DNA from: Corynespora cassiicola
Taxonomy: Eukaryota; Ascomycota; Dothideomycetes; Pleosporales; Corynesporascaceae
NCBI GenBank assembly: GCA_022059125.1
Contig: JAEUWY010000016.1
Span: 372,001-436,000 of the forward strand
Length of the DNA: 64,000 nucleotides
Direction: 5' to 3'
A program made the translations under genes and the position numbers. Below the pieces are notes generated by a model, which saw nothing but the letters and a program-made list of their open reading frames with translations, did not search any database and was not told the origin of the DNA. This document shows positions 53,723 to 63,633 of the stretch, in pieces. Position 1 is the first letter of the stretch, and each line of letters opens with the position of its first letter.

Positions 53723-54392
53723 GGTTGATGTTGTGCGGTGTTTTGTAAATGGGGTTGGAAGATGAGTGTTTGTGGATAGACACCTGCAAGATGAGTGATG
53801 GTTGGATGGTGACTGAATAGCTATCCTACCAGCCTTTTTAAGCAACTCATGTCAGTGGTATCCAAAGGTCATGTAGAGTGAGCAGGCGTTTACAAAGACG
53901 CACTTTGTAGCCTCACAATTAATATGTAAATGCATGTACAATGCGCAAGGTATAATTCTGTCGTCTTTAGTGAATAGGAGGCAGTTGATCAAATCCCTTG
54001 TGGCAAGAACAAGACACGATAGAGCCTCTGAATGGTTTCGAACATGTGCGACATAGCTCTAGGGTTTTTGTAACCAACAAGGCCCACCATAGTACTCAAC
54101 ATAGAATGAGACGATCAACTTAGATTCTTTAAACGCGAGTGAGCTACGCTTTAGAGTAGGATTCAATCTTGGACCGGAGTCACAGATTGTGTAGGCAAGC
54201 ATACGAAACAAAGGAGAAACTTGGCAGATAAAGGACAGATGGTGAACATCAAAGCTCGAAATGTGAACAAAGGAGAGAAAAGAAGCCGCTCAAATGAACA
54301 AGCAAAAAAACATTACAATGCCAACTAATTTTGAGATGTCCCAGTCCCTCGTGCGCCGATCCGAAAGTAAACGCCTCATGAATGTCGTGTCA
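53723..54392. other. Intergenic
   Basis: A degenerate ATGAGTTGCTTAAAAAGGC on the minus strand near 53835-53850 stands where the GAGTCAT-TATA module is in relatives. No gene. Confidence 0.35.
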
Positions 54393-55112
54393 CTATCGGG
54401 AGCTGCCAGCGCTCCCAGGCTTCACACCGCCGTCGATCATCCCATCCACCTCATCGTCCACCTCTTCTGCAGGCCTGTAAATTAGCCTTATTTTGTCACT
54501 GTACGTTTGCAGCAGTCGCTCGGGCTTCTTCTCCTGCTGCTTGATGTCCCACAAGAGCTGTGCAACGGCGCCGACAGACGCAGTCTCAAACAAGCCATCG
54601 CGAATGCGCTTCTTCTGCATCTTCTTCATGGCTTTGGCGTCCTGCTCTAGTGCGTGTCGCTCAGCGACACGCTTATAAAAATGCCGCAGGCCCTTTTCTT
54701 GAAACTCTGGTTCGCCAACGCACTTTGCGACGATCTTGTCGAATTCGTCGTCGGGCCTCTCAGACCTCTCCCTTGGGTCCCACATGCGGACAAAGTAACG
54801 AAGGGCGCGCACTTCGGCATGGGGGAGGCCGATTTGGTTGAAGTCGAAGTCCAAGGGGGAGTCGTCCGCGGTCAAGTGGTAGAGCTCGAGGACGCGGTTA
54901 ATGGCCGCGTTCTGGTCATTTTTGACGGTGCTGCGTCCGAGGTAGGGCCTGAGGTAGGGCTCGATGAAGTCGTCGGCGAAGGGTTGCTTGCCTGAGATGG
55001 GAGTGTATGGCGGTGTGGGCGGGGTAGAGGTCGGAGATCCGGGGCCGTCGTCGAAGCTGTAGGTGGAGGACAGGGAATACGAGTCCCTCTTCTTCCTGCT
55101 GAAGATGCCCAT
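54393..55112 (-). CDS. Family B-like unknown protein (239 aa)
   Basis: The N-terminal 50 residues are Ser/Thr/Pro-rich (MGIFSRKKRDSYSLS). Then NAAINRVLELYHLTADDSPL, DFDFNQIGLPHAEVRALRYF, GLRHFYKRVAERHALEQDAK, KRIRDGLFETASV and a C-terminal IRLIYRPAEEVDDEVDGMID. The order 'VLELY - FDFNQIGLP - AEVRALRYF - HFYKRVA' parallels the family B proteins on either side. A Lys/Arg-rich helix after the RV motif (KAMKKMQKKRIR) is specific to this copy. Single exon. Function unknown. Confidence 0.66.
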   Translation of the reverse strand: MGIFSRKKRDSYSLSSTYSFDDGPGSPTSTPPTPPYTPISGKQPFADDFIEPYLRPYLGRSTVKNDQNAAINRVLELYHLTADDSPLDFDFNQIGLPHAEVRALRYFVRMWDPRERSERPDDEFDKIVAKCVGEPEFQEKGLRHFYKRVAERHALEQDAKAMKKMQKKRIRDGLFETASVGAVAQLLWDIKQQEKKPERLLQTYSDKIRLIYRPAEEVDDEVDGMIDGGVKPGSAGSSR

Positions 55113-56024
55113 GGTGGAAGGATTGGCTGGTTTTTGTGGAACAATATGGCTTCTACATCAAAATGGAGCGCAGAGATGGGTTGTGGGCGTAGAGAGCGAT
55201 GGCTGTGGCACTATGGTGTGGCTGTGGAGGATGAGTGCGAGGGTCTCGGGGTGTCAAAAGGGTAATACGGATGCAACAAGCGGGCTAGCTTTAAGTTCAC
55301 GCTATGACGCTGATTGCATCTCCCTCTTTCGAGGACTGCAGGGCAACGGACAGCAAGATCTACGTGGTGGATGGATCCACGCGTACCCCAAGCTCTGGCT
55401 TGGCGGATCTGCTGGTGTGTGGCGCGCGTGTCCATCGCCATTAAACGTCCATTGTTGTGCCTCTTTTGAAACGCGCCTCAGAACGTTTCGCGGTGAAATG
55501 CGCCTCGAAACGCTACGTGGGAAGTGTGGCTCGTAGGGCCATGTGGGTAAGCTGACGATGCCGTTGTTCCGACTGCTCGGAGCCCTAGGACCGACTGAGT
55601 GGAGGTTGCGATCAGCCAAGTGGCGCTTCGTCGTCGAGAGCAGGGACACCCATTCCGACCTTTCCGAGATGCTGCGCAATAAAGGCCCGGGCGATTCGCC
55701 CCTTGGGCTCTGTGGCGCTTCGATCCCATTCTATTGACCCGCGCCGTGGTGCCGTCTTTCCTGGTCGCTCTGCATCTTCCGTGTCCGTTGAGGCCAAAGT
55801 TTCACGAGGGCAACCTCCGAGCCGCCCCACAGGCACGCAATCGGCCAAAGAAAAAACAAGTCCATTCATCTATCCATCCGTCTAATCGTCCACAACAGAA
55901 AGCCAGCATGTGCGGTCACAATCGTCACCTCTAGCCAGAGAGGCTGGAATGTCCGCTGCTCGCACATCATGAAACCAGATACCGCAACTCGCGACCACAC
56001 AACCCAATCAACCGAGTCCTGCGA
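55113..56024. other. Intergenic
   Basis: GC-balanced, with overlapping frames on both strands; none has domains or splice support. No repeat or RNA gene seen. Confidence 0.4.
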
Positions 56025-57179
56025 CTATTCTTCATCAACAGTAGAAAGCCCGGACCCATCGTCATTCCCTGCCTGATGTGGGAAGGGATCATTGTCTTGA
56101 TAATATGCCTCAATCTCGACCATCTTCTTAGCTAAATTCACACGCGAACATATGGCCTCGAGCTGTGCCCTTCGATCGTGAGATGTCGTTTCCATGTCAT
56201 TCCAGTCTACAACCCTACGGTGCAGAGGCGCCAGGTATCCGCTCAATCCGTCCCAGTTCTCTTTGGGCTCTTCCAGGATCTTTCGAATGGCATCCAGCTC
56301 TTCTTCGTCCGATAACAATCCAATATGCCGACCCTTCTGGTAGAATTCTTCTGATAATGGTGATCTATCATCTCTACGACTTATCTTATTGTGCTCATGC
56401 TTGGCATATATTCTTTTAAGGGCTTGGAGCCCGGTTTCGAAGCTCACCCTGTTCTCATCGGAGAGATACCATGCCAAGCCTTCTTTCGTGACAATTTTCT
56501 TGATTTCATCGGTGGCCCACTCATCCCAAGTAGCGACTCGAGAACAGAAGTGCATCAGGAAAGAATTGATGTCGATTGGGTTATCGCGCGATACTTTCTC
56601 CAGTTCCTCCTGATCTTCCTCTTTGGGAATTTCTGGGCAGACCTTCCGTAGCATGCTCCTCAAGAAGCGGAATTCTGCATCCGGGATTGGGAAGTATTCT
56701 TCAAACGTTTTCCCTTCGACTGCTTCGAATGATTGGTCTCCGCAGCCCTCGAGCGTGGCAAGAGCCTTGTCTCGCTCTTCCCTGTTTTTGTAGCGTCCGT
56801 CAAAAGGCAAGGTGCTCTGAGAGGACTCTCCGTCGTCCACATGGTCGGATTTGGTAAGCAGATGAAGATGGAAGATGTCTGCTCTTTCGAGATCGTCGTC
56901 GTAGTAAGTAATGGTGCTTTGATCCAGGGCTTGGGTCGCGCCTTCGTCGACTGGATTTGTGACCTGTAGTTGTGGCGTGCTTCCTCCCGCCGAGAGGATA
57001 TTACTAAGTTCGATCGTGACGGGGTTTTGCTGTGCACTTGTTGCTGGGGAATCCGCATTTGATGGGGAATCCGCATCTGATGAGGTTTGATCGTCGAACA
57101 AACACACCCAGCTCAAGCAACCACGTGTCGGTCTTCTAACCGGGCCTCTCTGTAAACTTGTGTTACCCGGACGAGCCAT
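56025..57179 (-). CDS. Family B-like protein with two repeat units (384 aa)
   Basis: Residues 1-125 are Ser/Thr/Pro-rich and acidic. Unit 1 (about 160-260) has FEEYFPIPDAEFRFLRSML, INSFLMHFCSRVATWDEWA and EIKKIVTKEGLAWYL. Unit 2 (about 290-365) has EEELDAIRKILEEP, LSGYLAPLHRRVVDWNDMET and AICSRVNLAKKMVEIEAYY. Each unit shows the 'helix - H..(C/H).RV.(T/D)W(D/N)' signature of family B, so the protein appears to hold two copies of the core. Promoter with GAGTCAT-TATAAAA at 57411-57434. Function unknown. Confidence 0.66.
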   Translation of the reverse strand: MARPGNTSLQRGPVRRPTRGCLSWVCLFDDQTSSDADSPSNADSPATSAQQNPVTIELSNILSAGGSTPQLQVTNPVDEGATQALDQSTITYYDDDLERADIFHLHLLTKSDHVDDGESSQSTLPFDGRYKNREERDKALATLEGCGDQSFEAVEGKTFEEYFPIPDAEFRFLRSMLRKVCPEIPKEEDQEELEKVSRDNPIDINSFLMHFCSRVATWDEWATDEIKKIVTKEGLAWYLSDENRVSFETGLQALKRIYAKHEHNKISRRDDRSPLSEEFYQKGRHIGLLSDEEELDAIRKILEEPKENWDGLSGYLAPLHRRVVDWNDMETTSHDRRAQLEAICSRVNLAKKMVEIEAYYQDNDPFPHQAGNDDGSGLSTVDEE

Positions 57180-57410
57180 TGATCCGCTGTGAGAGTCTTT
57201 CGTGTTTAAGAGGACTTATAAAAGAGCCCAAAATCGTATTAGAAAAATAAATAAGGCTTGATGGGACTCGTGGTATCGATTTGGTGCTTTCTTCCAATCT
57301 GTAGTTGAAATTCTGGAAAATATTGTTCTGTATCGATCTGTATTGTATTGTTAAGATGTTCGAGTGTTTGTATGTATGAAGAAATCTGCCAGGGGCTTGT
57401 TGCAAGCCCC

Positions 57411-57434
57411 TTTTATAATGCCACATCATGACTC
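57411..57434 (-). promoter_or_regulatory. GAGTCAT - TATAAAA promoter module of family B gene
   Basis: On the minus strand GAGTCAT (57434-57428) is followed ten bases later by TATAAAA (57417-57411) in TTATAAAAGGGG. Spacing and context are nearly those of the family A promoters at 14000 and 25609. The adjoining 57180-57410 is leader sequence for the gene starting at 57179. Confidence 0.52.
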
Positions 57435-57636
57435 TAGACAATGATTGCAGTAATGTGTGATTCAGGTATTGGAGCCTTTGACTCCACTCCATACATACAC
57501 TTACACAACCCACAATCTATTGACAACAAGTGTCATGACTCTGAGCGCATCGTTGACTAGGTCTATGAGTAATTGTATCGGTGCCATCGGCTAGTATGCC
57601 GTGACTGAAGTCGCACACGATCGTTTCATCGCGCGT

Positions 57637-58876
57637 CTAACGGGCTGACCAAAGCCGCTTTGCTTCCTTGCCTATAATGACGGTATCTTTGAGATAGCGA
57701 ATCTTTTTCTGTCAGTAAACATCTTAATCCAGAATATATCATATACTTACCCCACCAAAGATCTGCGCTGTTGATGGCTGGAGCAAGAAGCAGAATCAAG
57801 GCTACCATCTGACCAAAACCCATCTCATTTTCCTTGGGCCGATCTTGAATGTTCATGCAGCTCTGTCCAATCTTCCTTTCCTTCAGTACCTCACTGATCC
57901 CCCATATGAAAAATCCAAGATTACCGATGTTAGCACTGAAGGGATCAAAGAACACATTGTAGGCCGCCAAGGAGATGATGTATATGCCAGCCCATATCGT
58001 TCGTGATGACAGCGATGAAATACAGCGTCGCCCTTTCCAATTATTTCTGGAATAAAGAAAAGACTGGGTGACTACTTTCGCAGCGTAGTAGTAGGTGACC
58101 AAAGCGAGTGGCGCATACAAGAACGCCGTGTCGATGACTGCGGTAAGGATGCTCCAGGCCAAAAGGAAAACGCTAGCTCGATTCATTGGGTCGCTAAAGT
58201 CCCACTTGAGATAAGGTGTTGGAGAATTGTCTTCGTGAATCTTTGACGCCCACCACAGGTCGTCGTTGAATTCGCGCGCCCGCTGGATCATCAAGCCCAG
58301 GTGGGTCCACATGACCAAAATGCGCAGGAGTCGCTTTGCGTTCTTCTTTTCCTTGTCGAGTATTTCGAAGCGCGTTGCTAAAAGACCGACAGTCGCGCTG
58401 ATGAAGCCAAGCCAGGTCAATTCGTCTGCGATGCCGAAATGCGCCACGGTAATGTCCTTTTTACTCATCGCACCGGCGATGGCGATTCCGGTGATGAACT
58501 GTGTGTCTGCAAGGCTGAATATGGTAACACTCAGTGCGGTTTCATGTCCCCGGTCCTCCCTGATGTTCTGCAGGTGTGCAAGATACTCTTGGGCATCCCG
58601 GATACCTGGTCGCGTCGGTCGCACACCATTCTTGGCCATGGGAAAGTCGCGCGTCCAGCCAGTAGGTTGATATAGGTCCGCCCATTCGAAGTCATCACGC
58701 TCGTTGCGCCAAATTTGGTAAAATGCCAATGTGATAACGAGCAGGCCGATGGTGATGAACGATGCGATAACGCCGATGCCGGCGATGTCAGGATCCGGCT
58801 GTATCGCGCAGACGCTGCCATTAAGAGGGCCGCAATAGGCGGGGAAGCTTGCGTCCAGCGCTGCCTTGCAGCTCAT
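57637..58876 (-). CDS. Polytopic fungal membrane protein, unknown function (391 aa, two exons)
   Basis: Exon 1 is 58876..57751 and exon 2 is 57686..57637; donor GTAAGT, CTGAC branch, CAAAG acceptor. The spliced tail reads WWDTVIIGKEAKRLWSAR; without splicing the frame would run to 57626 with an unrelated end. The start is MSCKAALDASFPAYCG (58876); 58906 is ten codons upstream in frame. After a Cys-bearing extracellular-type N-terminus comes DPDIAGIGVIASFITIGLLV, the first membrane helix of a broad fungal family, then about six more hydrophobic segments (AHFGIADELTWLGFISATV, FLLAWSILTAVIDTAFLY, IYIISLAAYNVFF, GFFIWGISEV). The function of this family is unknown. Confidence 0.8.
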
Positions 58877-59502
58877 GTTGTGTGCTGAAGATGTAGCGAC
58901 GAACACATCTCAACCCACTAAAATCGAGAATTTGGCTGTTGCGGGTGAGAAACACCAAGCTCCAGAATACACGAAGTAGGATGGGGGTTTGAGGAGAAGG
59001 CTATCCTGTGAGATATGACATCATACGCGACTCCATGTTCTGAAGCGTCTATCTTTTTCTATATTCAGTTGGCTAGCTCCATTCCTTCCATCAACTTGCC
59101 GCCTCCCAACATCTTTCTTCTGAAGAGATTCGAAGTGTAATGAACATGACCCAGCGAAATTTCTTCGATTTGTAGCCAGTCAGGTCATAACGAGTGCCCG
59201 GCATGGCAAGGCTCACTTCTCGTCCAGCCTCTGCCATTGGCCTAGTAAGTACGATTAGCACGACACGTTACTGTCAATGTATGGAAACAATCATGGCAGG
59301 CTGAATTCAGCTCCATCCCAAAAAGCCACAGATATCTGTACCATAGGCTGTATGCTGAGCGCCGTGGCGGATTTCTCTACGCGGGGTTGCTGCGGCTGGC
59401 ACTGCCTCTCTTGGCGCATCACAGAGTTGCATTTCTTAACTCTGCGATCATGCCCGAATATCCTCCACTCGCAAGTCTGATTTAGCAAGATTTGACTTAA
59501 TC
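58877..59502. other. Divergent promoter between membrane protein and NLR genes
   Basis: 626 bases without a gene. Head-to-head arrangement could allow co-regulation; no specific element is identified. Confidence 0.4.
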
Positions 59503-62500
59503 ATGGAGGCGGCAGCAGCTGCTGTTGGATTTGCATCCAGCATACTCACGTTCATTGACTTCACGTGTCAAGTACTTGAGATTGGAAGCCAGATTCGCCG
59601 ACCTGGGCTTCCTCCAGCACAGTTAGCACAAGACACAGCTATCCGACAATTATTAGATCATGCAAATCTTATTCGTCCCCCTGAGCCGATGCAGAGGCCG
59701 CTCAACGAAAAAGATCAGGTGTGTGAGCTGCGTCACAAAGCCTGTTCAGAACATCAACTTACGAAACAAGTCGATTGTCGATCTCGCAGATGGATGCAAG
59801 TCTATCGCTAAAGACCTCCAAGGTTTTGTTGATAAATACAAAGGTAGAGGTCAGGCGCAAAGTCACCAAAGACAATCAATGACCAAAATGAGTTAGATAC
59901 CGACCACGAATCCGATCGGCATGGCAAGGGCAAGCGTAGACTGAAGACTTTAGCCGAGGCTGTGAGTTTGCATTGGAATAAGAAAGAAATCGATGCCCTT
60001 TGTGAGCAACTCGAGCAGTACAGGACCGCTGTCAGTGCTCACATCACAGTTGAACTGCGGGCTAACTCCATCGAATGTCTGGATACTGTCAAGACGATGT
60101 CCCAAAAAAGTGATGCACATCAGGCATCGCTTATGAACACGATGAAAATATTGCAGAAGAACATGAGCGTTCTATCAGACCTAGTTTCTCGAACTAGTCA
60201 GGCGACTCAGAGGCAGCAAAGAGAGTTGCTTGACATCATCAACAATTTCAATACTCAGCTATCAACAAACAAATTATCTTCAAGCTTACCATCATATGGA
60301 GGCACAACGCAGCCAGCTCCATCATCCGAAATTGAACAAAGACGCAAGAATATTGAGTATCTTATCCTAGGTGCTCTCAAATTTCGCATGATGGCTGTTA
60401 GAAAGTCAGATGTCGCAGTGGCACATGCCAAAACGTTCGAGTGGCTATACAAGCCGGCTAAGGATTCTGATGCACTGTGGGACAGCGTTACTGATTGGCT
60501 AAGGCAGGGCTCAGGATTATATTGGATCAGAGGCCAAGCGGGCTCAGGAAAGTCAACCCTAATGAAATACATCACCGAGCATCCAAGAACAAAGGAGTTC
60601 CTAGAGGATTGGGCCGGTAAAGACACTCTGGTTATGCCTTCCTACTTTTTCTGGAGCGCTGGGACCGATTTGCAGAAGAATCAGGCAGGGTTACTCCGCT
60701 CACTTCTCTCCGCGATACTCTCCCGACGTCCCGATCTTATTTCAATCGTGTTCGCCAATCTATATGATAATCTTATGGCCAGGTGAGAACTAGGTGCTGC
60801 AGCGAAACAAAAGCAACATTTTAATCATGATAGGCATTATGGAAAGAAAACTTCAAACAAGCAAAAGATGTCAGTCGCTACACTCATCTGTTCATTCAAC
60901 AATAACAGTTAGATCAGGAATACCGATACCGATCTTGGTGTTAAAAATGACGATGCAGAGCTCGTAGGCGATTTCGACCTTGGCGAATTGAAGGCCGCTT
61001 TCGCGAATGTATGTGCGCTTAAGAACCAACATGTTCGCGTGTGTTTGTTCATCGATGGGCTTGATGAATACACTGGAGACCAACAATCGCTCGTCGAAAC
61101 AATTTCCTCATCGGTATCAAACTCTGTGATGCTAAAGGCACTTGTTTCATCGAGACCAGAGTCGCTGTTTAATCAAGCATTCGAAAAGCTCCCCCAGCTC
61201 CGTTTGGAACTTTTGACAGCAACTGATATATCATATTACGTATCAGGCAGCCTTGAGGAGAATGCCAGGTTTCTTAAACTTAGGAAAAGAGATCCAAGTG
61301 CGGCCTCGAGGCTAATCAAACTGGTCATATCGCGTGCTTCAGGAGTATTTATGTGGGTAAAGATTGTCATAAAATCACTGATAAATGGGCTTTCGGCAGG
61401 GAATTATCTCCATGAGCTGGAAAAAGCGGTTAATCACTACCCTAAAGAGCTTCACGACCTATACATTCATATGTTTGAGAGAATGGATCCGGAATACCGA
61501 CTGCAGGCGTCCAAACTGTTCCAGTATATCTTCACAAGCATGAGTACCGAACTTGAGTCCATTACGGCAGTTCGACTCGGCTCCATTGAAGAATATAGAG
61601 CTGACGAAGTTCTGGATATGCCATATTCGCCAATAAGCCTTGAAGAAGCGAAGGCCATGGTAGAGAATCTGGAAAAGCGCTTACGAAGTAGATGCTGTGG
61701 TCTCTTTGAAATACACCGATTTACCAACACGGAGGCTGCCTTCGGTCCGATAGAAGGTCGCATCATTCCCCTCCATCGAAGTGTATGGGACTTTTGGAAT
61801 ACTCCAGCGATTCAAAAAATGATTAAGCTCGAAACTAAGGGCGATAACTTCCAGCCTAGACAACACCTTCTCACTTCAATCTTGTTCCAGGTCAAGAAGA
61901 TGTTCATCGTCAAGCCAAATAGCAAGCAAGAGAAGGCAAGAATTCTCAACATCATCAAAGACTTTTTCAAGCACTGCAAAGCAGTAGAAAATTTCGTTGG
62001 AGAGTCGCAGTATCGCTATCTACAACAAATCCACCAAGTCCTTTCGATGCTCTGGGAAACAAAATCGTGGCGTTTACTTGACCGACATGACTGGGGCAAC
62101 TTTGTGAGCAACAAATTGTCCCTGCTTATACATGCTAGGGCAGATCAAGAACCACTGCTGGTTCTTGCATCATTTTATCGACTTTTTGCATATGTGGAGG
62201 TTTGGGCACGTGAGTTCAAGAGCCCGGAGAAGAGTAAAATTCTACGGACAATTTTAATACGGCTCCTTACCTGGTCAATGTGCTCCCCTTCTGCGGCAGG
62301 TAAAATCGAATACGCTCGCATAGCGAGAATTCTGCTACAGTCTGGCTACGATGTCTCAACCTATGATCACGAAGGGTCCAATCTCTCAGAATCTCCTTGG
62401 AAGCGGTTTCTTCAGATTGAGCCGCTCAAAGTACAGACACAATCTTTGCCAACGTCTGAAATATTCAAAAGCCAGGATAGAGTGGGTGAAGCTCTAGATA

Positions 62501-63492
62501 CTGAACGATTCATGGCATGGGGAACTATCTTAGAAGGCTTCCTGGATGCTGGAGCAGAGCTGGACCGACCGTACAAGGAAAATCCATCCAAGCTATCGGC
62601 AAGAAAATTCACGCAGATGCGAATCAGAGCGATGGAGATTACCAGCAACGACGACAATGTCCATGGTCGAATTTCAGAGCTGCGCAAAGCCATTCAAGAT
62701 GTTCCATATGATGCGCCCATCGAAACGAGCGAAACAATTCGGAAAGAAAAACTACAGGATAGAATTCGGCGACGGAAGGAACAGAAAAAGGAAGCACGAG
62801 ATCGCAAACAACGCCTAGCAATCGAAGCAGGACCAAATAGAACTTTACTTTCGGACCCAAAATCCAAATGCAACACACCTTTTCCAAGTCAGAACCGCTG
62901 CTCTCGCTGTGAAACCATCGAGAGGCTCGGGGAGTTTGACTTCACCGTTTCCAAGACGCTCGCAGGCATGGAACAAGCCAACTGCGGAAATGACATTTCT
63001 GCAATCGTCAATTATATATTAAATAACCTTCAAGAGACTGCAGAACCGCCCTCGGGGTCAGTCAATAATAGCCAGTCGAACCCCAATCAGCGCGTTGATC
63101 CTGGGGTGGATCACACCAACAAGTCAATAAACTCCTCTGCAACGCCGAAACAGAAGCCAGAAATGCAGACAGAACATCAGAATCGCCTTCCTTCCAAACA
63201 GTGGACACATGTATCTAAACAAGATACAAAGAAAAAGGAAAATCCATCCAATTTCCATGTAGTGGGCGCCAATTTCAGAGTCGGAAGTCCGAAGCCAAAG
63301 AAGAAGCATAACAGAGGAATGAAAACAGCCGTCTCGGAAAGGGGGTCCATTGATGTTGGGGGCGGGAGGAAATTTGTCTGGGCCATGGAATCATCGGGCC
63401 CAGCCTCATCGAAGCAGGAGACAAAGGAGGGGATCACCGATGAGCAACAAGACATCCTCATTGATGCTGTAAGATTCATACTGCAGCGTTAG
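59503..63492 (+). CDS. STAND / NACHT-domain NLR-like receptor (about 1249 aa, four exons)
   Basis: Exons: 59503..59718, 59771..59843, 59897..60782, 60918..63492. The N-terminal domain begins AAAVGFASSILTFIDFTCQV and runs through SIVDLADGCKSIAKDLQGF, a Helo-like/NLR N-terminal helical domain. The NACHT P-loop WIRGQAGSGKSTLMKY is near residue 308 and Walker B CLFIDGLDEY near 433. It is followed by a DUF7791-like helical region (LHRSVWDFWNTPAIQKM). The C-terminus is a long charged tail without WD or ankyrin repeats. The last intron (60783..60917, 135 nt) is inferred: a shorter 51-nt option leaves a TAG at 60910-60912. In fungi such receptors mediate nonself recognition and programmed cell death; the ligand here is unknown. 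Confidence 0.8.
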
Positions 63493-63633
63493 GCTTGCGA
63501 CATGCGCGAATATAGCCCAGATTGTTGCCAGCGTCAGGCGATTAACAAGTATGACATGGACATTTGCTTGGCCAGGCCTCTATTCCATTCTATCACCAAT
63601 GTAAATAATCCATAATCTGACGGACCCACTGCC
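63493..63633. other. Convergent intergenic gap
   Basis: Short 3'-to-3' space between the NLR gene and the gene entering from the right. Confidence 0.35.

Noticed and set aside
9073..57179. Families A/B as secreted effectors
   Set aside because: No N-terminal signal peptides, few cysteines and strongly charged helical composition.
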